DNA of 7,801 nucleotides from JBJXHC01 sp964538485 (GTDB lineage Bacteria > Bacteroidota > Ignavibacteria > UBA10030 > UBA6906), in NCBI GenBank assembly GCA_964538485.1, contig CAZIHJ010000130.1, positions 1-7,801 on the forward strand. Reading direction: 5' to 3'. Shown piece by piece: positions 1 to 5,269 of this stretch (within the stretch, counting starts at the first letter, position 1; the number at the start of each line of letters is the position of its first letter). The notes beneath the pieces were generated by a model. The model saw only the letters and a list, made by a program, of their open reading frames with translations. It did no database searches and had not been told where the DNA came from. The position numbers and the translations under genes were made by a program.

Positions 1-240
1 TATCCCAATCCCTTCAACCCGGAAACACACATCAGGTATCGACTCAAAGAATCCGGGTTCGTGTCGCTCAAGGTGTATGACGTTCTTGGAAGAGAAGTTG
101 CACAGCTTGTCAATGAACAGATCGAGGCGGGTGATCACACCGTATCGTGGAATGCAAGCACAATGGCCAGCGGAGTGTATTTCTACACACTCAACGCCAA
201 TGGCGTAGTGGAGACGCGTCGCATGATGCTTGTGAGATAG
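1..240 (+). CDS. C-terminal end of a secreted protein with a type IX secretion sorting domain (partial at left edge)
   Basis: Frame 1 is open from the first base to a TAG at 238-240 and gives 79 residues with no start in view. The sequence has the full signature of the type A sorting domain of the type IX secretion system: PNPFNP at residues 2-7, the IRYRL strand, VYDVLGREVAQLVN at about residues 25-38, the WNA and SGVYFY strands, and a short basic end finishing in Arg. In this family the domain carries cargo across the outer membrane and is then removed, with the mature protein released or anchored to the cell surface. The catalytic or binding part lies left of the window, so the cargo's function cannot be told. 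The domain limits the host to the Bacteroidota/Chlorobi group and close relatives. Its wording is of the kind common in Ignavibacteria, which is my inference from memory. Confidence 0.9.
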   Translation, partial: YPNPFNPETHIRYRLKESGFVSLKVYDVLGREVAQLVNEQIEAGDHTVSWNASTMASGVYFYTLNANGVVETRRMMLVR

Positions 241-257
241 TTATGCCTGCTCTAATA

Positions 258-281
258 CTCCATTACTCCAATGCTCCATTT
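258..281 (+). repeat. Three tandem 8-bp repeats (CTCCATTA / CTCCAATG / CTCCATTT)
   Basis: Three adjoining 8-base units at 258-265, 266-273 and 274-281 all begin CTCCA and differ only in their last three bases. A looser CCCATTG copy follows at 283-289. They sit 18 bases after the stop of the type IX cargo gene and upstream of the candidate promoter of the next gene. The array is too short and imperfect to be a CRISPR or a typical contingency locus. It may be the remnant of a microsatellite-like intergenic repeat. Confidence 0.5.
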
Positions 282-308
282 ATCCCATTGGCTCACCGCT
301 TGGCTATC

Positions 309-339
309 TTGACTTTGCCCACACGGTTTAATACCTTTT
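309..339 (+). promoter_or_regulatory. Candidate promoter for the TPR lipoprotein gene
   Basis: TTGACT at 309-314 is followed after exactly 17 bases by TACCTT at 332-337, which continues as TACCTTTTG. This fits a sigma-70-like -35/-10 pair. It also fits, with one extra T, the Bacteroidota pattern of TTG about 20 bases before TAnnTTTG. Transcription would begin near 345-348 and leave a leader of about 70 bases that contains the hairpin at 354-385. Upstream promoters of fbp and of the peptidase operon show the same spacing. It was found by eye, so it remains a candidate. Confidence 0.4.
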
Positions 340-353
340 GTGCGAAGTTTGAT

Positions 354-385
354 GCCCGCCGTCACGCAGACTCGCTACGACAGGC
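354..385. repeat. REP-like imperfect palindrome in the leader of the TPR lipoprotein gene
   Basis: GCCCGCCGT at 354-362 faces ACGACAGGC at 377-385 around a 14-base loop. Read as plus-strand RNA the arm has two A-C mismatches. Read as minus-strand RNA those become G-U pairs, giving a continuous 9-bp stem (GCCTGTCGT with ACGGCGGGC). That strand bias, and the similarity to the short GC-rich palindromes scattered between genes in many bacteria, suggest a REP-type element rather than a terminator. No T-run follows on either side. It lies between the candidate promoter and the ribosome binding site. Confidence 0.45.
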
Positions 386-405
386 AGGAAAACGATTTCA
401 ACTCT

Positions 406-412
406 AAGGAGG
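406..412 (+). promoter_or_regulatory. Strong Shine-Dalgarno sequence that fixes the lipoprotein start
   Basis: AAGGAGG at 406-412 is a near-perfect match to the anti-Shine-Dalgarno sequence and lies 7 bases before the ATG at 420. An in-frame GTG at 414 would start one base after this motif, too close to be used. The site therefore selects ATG 420. Confidence 0.85.
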
Positions 413-419
413 AGTGCAT

Positions 420-1112
420 ATGCGAATGATACAACAGGGTTCAGTACGCAACACACTGGTGGGACTGGCTGTGCTTGCGATAGCCGCGATGGCATCCGGC
501 TGCGGAACCGTGGAAGAAACCACCGATACCTCGATGGACAATACCTGGACACAGCCGACGCCGGCAGTCAACACTGCCCGCCTTGAGTATCGTGTCGACA
601 GTATTGCCACGGAAAACCGCCGGCTCAAGCAGCAACTTGATGGCATGGCAATGGAGTCGCGCAATCTTGCATCGCGCAACTCGGAACTCGAAGCGCGCTT
701 GAATGAAGCCCTCGCCACACCAAAAGCGCCTCCGCCCCCCGCGGATTTCACCTCCGCCTATTCGGCTGCTCTCGCAGAATATCGCAAGCGAAATTTCGCA
801 GGCGCCGCAGAGCAATTTGAATCGTTACTGAAGGCGGGGATCAAAGAGGACCTGGCCGACAACTGTCATTACTGGCTGGGAGAATCGTACTACGGTCTGG
901 GGAAATTTGGCGATGCGCTCGAACACTTCCAGATGGTCTTCAACTATGTGAAGTCCGAAAAGAAAGACGATGCGCAGATGATGATCGGCAACTGCTATGT
1001 AGCGCAACGCAACAACTCAGCAGCGAAGGCGGCATTCAATAAACTCGTTTCAACCTATCCAACAAGCGCATACGTGAAGCGCGCACAGGAAAAGTTGGCA
1101 ACGCTGAAATAA
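420..1112 (+). CDS. Predicted lipoprotein with coiled coil and TPRs, CpoB/YbgF-like
   Basis: The product has 230 residues. Residues 1-27 look like a lipoprotein signal (basic MRMIQQGSVR, a hydrophobic stretch to about residue 25, then ASGC with Cys28). The -3 position is Ala rather than the usual Leu, so lipidation is likely but not certain. Residues 29-52 are a Thr/Pro-rich linker. Residues 53-98 are charged heptad-like sequence, probably a coiled coil. A PKAPPPPA hinge at 101-108 leads to about three TPR units (roughly 110-143, 147-180 and 184-217), including YRKRNFAGAAEQFE and YWLGESYYGLGKFGDALEHF. Coiled coil plus C-terminal TPRs is the plan of CpoB/YbgF, the Tol-Pal partner that coordinates peptidoglycan synthesis with outer-membrane constriction. 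No tolQRAB or pal gene is adjacent, so the exact role is open. It could be another envelope TPR adaptor. The gene stands alone, with its own promoter candidate and a terminator. Confidence 0.85.
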   Translation: MRMIQQGSVRNTLVGLAVLAIAAMASGCGTVEETTDTSMDNTWTQPTPAVNTARLEYRVDSIATENRRLKQQLDGMAMESRNLASRNSELEARLNEALATPKAPPPPADFTSAYSAALAEYRKRNFAGAAEQFESLLKAGIKEDLADNCHYWLGESYYGLGKFGDALEHFQMVFNYVKSEKKDDAQMMIGNCYVAQRNNSAAKAAFNKLVSTYPTSAYVKRAQEKLATLK

Positions 1113-1136
1113 TCTCCATTGGTGATCCTGAAAACG

Positions 1137-1167
1137 AAAAACCCCGGCCAACCAGTCGGGGTTTCTT
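1137..1167. terminator. Intrinsic, probably bidirectional terminator between converging genes
   Basis: AAACCCCG at 1139-1146 pairs perfectly with CGGGGTTT at 1157-1164 around a 10-base loop. TTTCTTCTT follows on the plus strand, and a T-rich TTTTTCGTTTT follows on the minus strand (plus-strand AAAACGAAAAA at 1131-1141). It lies 24 bases after the stop of the TPR lipoprotein gene and about 65 bases after the stop of fbp, which converges from the other side. It can serve both genes. Confidence 0.85.
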
Positions 1168-1202
1168 CTTGTCAAACGTTTCTTTGCTCTCAATTTTCCC
1201 TC

Positions 1203-1234
1203 CTCCGCTTTTCCGCTCTTCGCATTCCGCTCTT
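1203..1234. repeat. Short direct repeats (TTCCGCTCTT) at the 3' end of fbp
   Basis: The 10-mer TTCCGCTCTT occurs exactly twice, at 1211-1220 and 1225-1234, with a shorter TCCGCTTT at 1203-1210. On the fbp strand this reads as a purine-rich run of GAGCGGAA units starting inside the TAA stop codon. It fills the stretch between fbp and the terminator. I see no coding function. It may be a low-complexity intergenic expansion. Confidence 0.45.
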
Positions 1235-2258
1235 AGCTCTGCCTTTTTCCAGAGATAAAATCCTCCACCAACTGCACATCATCAGGACTGCCAATGAACA
1301 ACGGCGTGCGCTGATGTAGTTTCTCCGGCTTGATATCGAGAATGCGTTGCTTGCCGTCTGATGCGCGGCCGCCGGCCTGCTCAACGATATACCCGAGCGG
1401 GTTATTCTCATACATCAGGCGCAACTTGCCATTCGGATTCTTCGAATCACCCGGGTAGCAATAAATTCCTCCATACAGCAATGTTCGATGAACATCTGCA
1501 ACCAGTGAACCGATATAGCGCGCAGAGTACGGACGACCTGTTGCCTTATCTTCCTGTTTCAGGTGTTGTACATACTTCCGGATTGATGGGTCCCACCGCT
1601 CCACATTTCCTTCATTCATACTATAAATGGAGCCGCGCTTCGGAATGCGCATATTCTCATGCGAGAGCAGAAATTCCCCCACGGTCGGGTCCAGCGTAAA
1701 ACCATGCACGCCATGCCCCGTGCTGTACACAAACATCATGCTCGAACTGAAGAGAATATACCCCGCAGCCACCTGCTTGTGTCCCGATTGCAGCACGTCT
1801 TCCATTGTCCCTCTGCCCGAGGGCGTCACACGCTTGAAGACCGAGAAGATGGTTCCGACGGTAATGTTCGCATCAATATTCCCCGAGCCATCAAGCGGAT
1901 CATACAGCAACACATACTTGCCATGCGGATACGGATCGGGAATATGCAACAGGTCTTCGTTCTCCTCCGAGGCCATGACACACAGGTGTCCGCCGTGGTC
2001 CATGGCTTTGAAAATCGTCTCGTCGGCAAACTCATCCAGTTTTTTCACCTCATCGCCGCTGATATTCATGCGATCGGTTTTGCCGAGAATATTCACGAGG
2101 CCGGCTTTGCTGACGTCACGCCACACGAGCTTTGCCGCAAGGGACAAGGAATGCAGCAAACCGGAAAACTCACCGGTTGCATCGGGATGGCTGCGTTCAC
2201 CTTCCATGATGTGCCGTTCCAGTGTCATAAACTTCGACAGCGTCGGAGTTGCAGCCAT
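1233..2258 (-). CDS. fbp: Fructose-1,6-bisphosphatase, class I
   Basis: This 341-residue cytosolic enzyme removes the 1-phosphate of fructose 1,6-bisphosphate to give fructose 6-phosphate, the committed step of gluconeogenesis. Its length is normal for class I. The metal and substrate motifs are present in order: GEFSGLLHSLSLAAK (29-43), NISGDEVKKLD (65-75), SEENED with Glu98/Glu99 (97-102), YDPLDGSGNID with Asp120/Asp123 (119-129), GKLRLMYENNPL with Glu284 (277-288) and the closing GSPDDV. The usual DGSSNID has Gly in place of the second Ser here. ATG 2258 was chosen because AAGGAAG lies just upstream and the class I sequence begins there. An in-frame start at 2318 would add 20 unrelated residues. 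It follows the hydrolase gene on the same strand by 127 bases, with a candidate promoter in the gap, and ends at a shared terminator. Confidence 0.97.
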   Translation of the reverse strand: MAATPTLSKFMTLERHIMEGERSHPDATGEFSGLLHSLSLAAKLVWRDVSKAGLVNILGKTDRMNISGDEVKKLDEFADETIFKAMDHGGHLCVMASEENEDLLHIPDPYPHGKYVLLYDPLDGSGNIDANITVGTIFSVFKRVTPSGRGTMEDVLQSGHKQVAAGYILFSSSMMFVYSTGHGVHGFTLDPTVGEFLLSHENMRIPKRGSIYSMNEGNVERWDPSIRKYVQHLKQEDKATGRPYSARYIGSLVADVHRTLLYGGIYCYPGDSKNPNGKLRLMYENNPLGYIVEQAGGRASDGKQRILDIKPEKLHQRTPLFIGSPDDVQLVEDFISGKRQS

Positions 2259-2352
2259 ATAGTCTTCCTTACTGATTGGACAACGAACGTGAGGTTCTGA
2301 CCCTTGGTGCGAGAGCAATCCAGGGAGTGTTCCGAACGGGGAAACGTGGTTG

Positions 2353-2381
2353 AATCTACAGAATCACAGGGAGAGTTGCAA
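2353..2381 (-). promoter_or_regulatory. Candidate promoter for fbp
   Basis: On the minus strand, TTGCAA (2381-2376) is followed after 17 bases by TAGATT (2358-2353). The -35-like box begins 5 bases after the stop of the hydrolase gene, so fbp could be transcribed on its own with a leader of about 85-90 bases. No terminator was seen between the hydrolase and fbp, so readthrough from the upstream operon is also possible. Confidence 0.4.
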
Positions 2382-2385
2382 GGAA

Positions 2386-3222
2386 TCAGCGCGCGAAGCG
2401 TGAGAGGAATTCTGCAATCCCCTTGTGGTACAACGTGGCTGAAATGATATGCCCATCGTTGTGACCACCGGAAATCTGGAGAAACTCCTTGGGTTCGTGT
2501 GCAGCATCATACAGCGCCTGGCCATGTTCAAACGGAATAACTTCATCAGTGGTACTGTGAATGATGAGGAGTGGACACCTCAAGCGTTGAACGAATTCCA
2601 CGGTCGGATACCGATAACTGAGCATGTAACGGACAGGAAAGATGGGATAGACATTTGACGCCATGTCTGCGAGCGAGGTGAACGTGGATTGGAGAATCAC
2701 CGCGCGTGGCGAGTTCGTGACTGCAAGCTGCGCCGCAACAGGTCCGCCAAGCGACAACCCGACGACAATGATTCGATCCGGGCTGTAACGCTGGTCTGTG
2801 ATGAGATGGTTCCATGCAGCCCGGGCATCTTTGTACATTCCTTCCTCGTCCGGCTCTCCTTCACTTGTACCGTACCCGCGATAGTCAAAGACAAGGATGG
2901 CATGACCAAGACGGTGGAATTGCTTGATGTACTCCATCAAGGTGGAGATGTTGCCGCCGTTACCATGACAGAAGAGCACCACAGTCGCAGAAGATTCCGC
3001 AGGAACGAACCACGCACCGAGTCGCAGACCGTCCTCCGTGATAATCTCCACGTCAGTGAATTTCAGTCCAACAGTCTCCGGCGTTGCCCCGACATCACGT
3101 ATCGGGAAAAACACAAATCTGGATTGATTGAAATACAGAAACCCTGCAATCAACAAATAGACAAGCAAAGTCACTGAAAACAAAATGAGAAGTGTCAACC
3201 GAAGCTTTCCGCCAATACGCAT
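2386..3222 (-). CDS. Membrane-anchored alpha/beta hydrolase of the BEM46/YfhR (ABHD13-like) type
   Basis: The product has 278 residues. Residues 7-30 form one hydrophobic N-terminal segment, so the enzyme is probably anchored in the inner membrane. The hydrolase fold follows, with the oxyanion motif HGNGGN (86-91), DYRGYGTSEG (113-122), the nucleophile elbow GLSLGG with Ser157, Asp226 in TTDEVIPF and His254 in GGHNDG. The triad is therefore complete. Relatives are serine esterases or thioesterases, mostly of unknown substrate, so only a general hydrolase role can be assigned. ATG 3222 starts 4 bases after the stop of the upstream 89-residue ORF and has no strong Shine-Dalgarno, which suggests translational coupling. 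A start at 3330 would overlap that ORF by 104 bases and put 36 unrelated residues before the membrane anchor. It is the last gene of the tightly packed operon. Confidence 0.92.
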   Translation of the reverse strand: MRIGGKLRLTLLILFSVTLLVYLLIAGFLYFNQSRFVFFPIRDVGATPETVGLKFTDVEIITEDGLRLGAWFVPAESSATVVLFCHGNGGNISTLMEYIKQFHRLGHAILVFDYRGYGTSEGEPDEEGMYKDARAAWNHLITDQRYSPDRIIVVGLSLGGPVAAQLAVTNSPRAVILQSTFTSLADMASNVYPIFPVRYMLSYRYPTVEFVQRLRCPLLIIHSTTDEVIPFEHGQALYDAAHEPKEFLQISGGHNDGHIISATLYHKGIAEFLSRFAR

Positions 3223-3226
3223 CGGC

Positions 3227-3496
3227 TCACGGTTCCGGTCGCATGAGGTGTGGCGGTTGAAATCCGCGGTACGTATCGAAACGGGAATCGTAGAAGATAA
3301 TATTGAACGCACTGTCGCGCAACGTTCCACCCGATGGCGAGAGATAGAAGTCGGAGACTGTGTCGGTGTGCTTATTCACGGGCTTGCCGTTCTCCGTATA
3401 AAACCTCAGTGTGTAGGAACCGAGGGTAAAAGGAGCTGTCTTGAGCTGCTCGAAGATATTCTCATCCTTGAACAACAACGGATCATTCACGGACAA
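3227..3496 (-). CDS. Unrecognised 89-residue protein inside the operon
   Basis: I do not recognise this protein. It is mostly polar with aromatic-rich strand-like stretches (YTLRFYTENG, DFYLSPSGG, FNIIFYDSRFDTYRGF) and has no signal peptide, membrane segment or cysteine pair. The look is of a small beta-rich fold. No ATG is available: TTG at 3496 has GGATGAG 8 bases upstream, a GTG at 3490 is the alternative, and a TGA in frame lies just before. It begins 35 bases after the aldo/keto reductase stop and ends 4 bases before the hydrolase start. That position and strand match a real operon member. Other possibilities are the tail of a larger gene broken by a frameshift, or a chance ORF, but the protein-like composition argues against chance. 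Confidence 0.6.
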   Translation of the reverse strand: MSVNDPLLFKDENIFEQLKTAPFTLGSYTLRFYTENGKPVNKHTDTVSDFYLSPSGGTLRDSAFNIIFYDSRFDTYRGFQPPHLMRPEP

Positions 3497-3531
3497 ACCC
3501 GGGACTCATCCAATTACTTGTTGTTTGTTGC

Positions 3532-4488
3532 TCATTGTTCACTAATGACCTCATATCTTCGTTCACCAATACTCTGATCGATGAACAGAAGTTGATCCGA
3601 AGTGATCTGCACCCCACCGGCAGCAATAATACTTCGTATCTGCTGTGCGTTCTTTGCTCCGCATACTGCCGAAGAGGAATTTCGCAACACCCAACCAAGA
3701 GCAAGCTGCGTCAGATTCAGACCGTGTTGTTCCGCCACTCTACGTAACCGGTTGACGGCTTCTACATTGTCGCGGTAACGCTGCCCGCGAAAGCGCTTGT
3801 CCTGCACACGGTGATCCGTTATATCAAACACGGAATTCCTGTGCAGCTCGCCATGCAACAGGCCGCACAGGAATGGTTCGCATGCAAACACCGACATCCC
3901 GGTGGCGCGACAGAATGGGACAATCTCCGGCTCAATCGTCCGGTTCATGATATTGTATGATGTTTCCACCACTTCCATACGGCCATAACGCATCGCTTCG
4001 CGTATGTGTACCGTATCTGCTTCGCATGTGCCGATGAAGCGGATCTTGCCGGCTTCGCGCAGCTCTTGCAACGTTTCCATCGTCTCCTTGATAGGAGTGT
4101 GCGGATCAGGTCCGTAGAGCAAATACAAATCAATGTACTGGCGTTTTAACCTGCGCAGACTCCCTTCAACGCGCCGGATGATCGATTCCCTGTCGTTGCT
4201 CCGCCAGACGTTGAAATCCGTGACACTCCCGGCGCCATTCTTGGAAATGATCATAACACGATCAATGTGATTTCCCAGCGCCTCCGCAAGAAGTTCTTCT
4301 GCGCGTCCATCACCATACGTGGGCGATGTATCAAAAAGAGTAACCCCCAGGTCAATGGCCGCGTGGACCGTCCGTATCGCGTCAATCTTTGAAACCTGAC
4401 CATACTGTCCGCCAAAAGCCATGGAGCCAAGACCGATGCGGGAGACTTCCAGATTCGTCTTGCCAAGTTTGACGTATTCCATCATCAT
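3532..4488 (-). CDS. Aldo/keto reductase family protein with an altered catalytic tetrad
   Basis: This 318-residue TIM-barrel protein starts with the family opening (YVKLGKTNLEVSRIGLG, 5-21). It holds Asp53 and Tyr58 in FDTSPTYG, Lys83 in IISKNG, and the late cofactor-binding segment LALGWVLRN...VCGAKN. Such enzymes reduce aldehydes and ketones with NADPH. The fourth tetrad residue, usually His in the LYxLHxPDP motif, is Tyr125 here (LYLLYGPDP, codon TAC at 4116-4114). Substrate and even activity are therefore uncertain. The start is one of three successive ATGs (4488, 4485, 4482). AGGAG lies 4, 7 and 10 bases before them, so 4485 is equally good or better. The start overlaps the stop of the SDR gene, the usual sign of translational coupling. 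Confidence 0.92.
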   Translation of the reverse strand: MMMEYVKLGKTNLEVSRIGLGSMAFGGQYGQVSKIDAIRTVHAAIDLGVTLFDTSPTYGDGRAEELLAEALGNHIDRVMIISKNGAGSVTDFNVWRSNDRESIIRRVEGSLRRLKRQYIDLYLLYGPDPHTPIKETMETLQELREAGKIRFIGTCEADTVHIREAMRYGRMEVVETSYNIMNRTIEPEIVPFCRATGMSVFACEPFLCGLLHGELHRNSVFDITDHRVQDKRFRGQRYRDNVEAVNRLRRVAEQHGLNLTQLALGWVLRNSSSAVCGAKNAQQIRSIIAAGGVQITSDQLLFIDQSIGERRYEVISEQ

Positions 4489-5264
4489 GACACTCCTGTT
4501 CGATGAACCATCGTAACGGATGCCTGATCCACCGAAGTCATCGTCACCTCGGCGATGTTCACATGAAGCGGTCGGGTGGCGCAGTATACCACTGCATCGG
4601 CAACATCCTCGGGCCGGAGAGGCCTGATGCCGGTATACGTTTTGGCCGCGCGTTGTTTGTCCCCGCGAAACCTCACCTCGCTGAATTCCGTTTCCACCAA
4701 GCCCGGGTCAACGCTGGTGACGCGGACGGCCGTACCAAGCAGATCCATCTTCATGCTGCGGGTGATTCCGGCAACGGCGAACTTGGTAGCACTGTAGACG
4801 TTACCAGCCGGATACGTTTGATGTCCGGCGATCGACCCAATATTAATAACCATGCCGCTGTTACGCTCGACCATTGACGGCAGCACAGCGCGGGTAACGT
4901 ACAGGAGCCCCTTCACGTTTGTGTCAATCATTTCATCCCAGTCTTCGATCTTCCCTTCGTGCAACTTCACGAGACCACGACTCAGCCCGGCGTTGTTCAC
5001 AAGAATATCAATCGGCTTCCAATCGTGCGGCAGCGAATCGAAGAACACTTCCACGGCGGTCTGCTTTCTTACGTCAAGCTCACCCGTGAAGACCTTGATA
5101 CCGTGTTCATCGGCCAATAGTTTTGCCATCTCATCGAGACGCGAGCGCCGGCGCGCAACGAGGATAAGCTTGCATCCCTCACGGGCAAATGCCGCGGCGC
5201 AGGACGCGCCAATACCGCTGCTCGCGCCTGTGATACACACGATATTATTTTTGAGCGAGACCAT
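4485..5264 (-). CDS. NADP-type short-chain dehydrogenase/reductase, YdfG-like
   Basis: The product is a 259-residue classical SDR. The cofactor motif TGASSGIG is at 12-19 and Arg38/Arg39 after the second strand suggests NADP preference. NNAG is at 90-93. The catalytic residues are complete: Asn116, Ser144 in INIGSIAG, Tyr157 and Lys161 in YSATK. The segment VDPGLVETEFSEVRFRGD (after the active site) is typical of the YdfG/serine 3-dehydrogenase group, which oxidises 3-hydroxy acids such as L-allo-threonine or serine and reduces related aldehydes. That substrate range is a family inference. ATG 5264 begins 5 bases after the peptidase stop with only a weak Shine-Dalgarno (AAAG), so translation probably depends on coupling. 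Its stop overlaps the aldo/keto reductase start by 4 bases. Confidence 0.94.
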   Translation of the reverse strand: MVSLKNNIVCITGASSGIGASCAAAFAREGCKLILVARRRSRLDEMAKLLADEHGIKVFTGELDVRKQTAVEVFFDSLPHDWKPIDILVNNAGLSRGLVKLHEGKIEDWDEMIDTNVKGLLYVTRAVLPSMVERNSGMVINIGSIAGHQTYPAGNVYSATKFAVAGITRSMKMDLLGTAVRVTSVDPGLVETEFSEVRFRGDKQRAAKTYTGIRPLRPEDVADAVVYCATRPLHVNIAEVTMTSVDQASVTMVHRTGVS

Positions 5265-5269
5265 TGTCT

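Noticed and set aside
258..289. CRISPR array or contingency repeat
   Set aside because: The units are 8 bases with no spacers, only three copies and no cas genes nearby.
329..334. TAATAC as the -10 box of the lipoprotein promoter
   Set aside because: Only 14 bases separate it from TTGACT. TACCTT at 332-337 gives the normal 17.
147..407. 86-codon plus-strand frame over the end of the type IX cargo gene
   Set aside because: It overlaps the sorting domain in another frame and the intergenic repeats, and shows no family features.
414..419. GTG at 414 as start of the TPR lipoprotein
   Set aside because: It begins one base after the AAGGAGG motif. ATG 420 has ideal spacing of 7.
1627..2300. Two long open frames of over 200 codons on the plus strand
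   Set aside because: They lie wholly antisense to fbp, whose family motifs are complete. Their sequences are Cys/Ser/His-rich with no recognisable domain.
3185..3577. 130-codon plus-strand frame opposite the 89-residue ORF
   Set aside because: It crosses from the hydrolase start into the aldo/keto reductase end, has no ribosome site and conflicts with the minus-strand operon. The minus-strand ORF fits the gap better.
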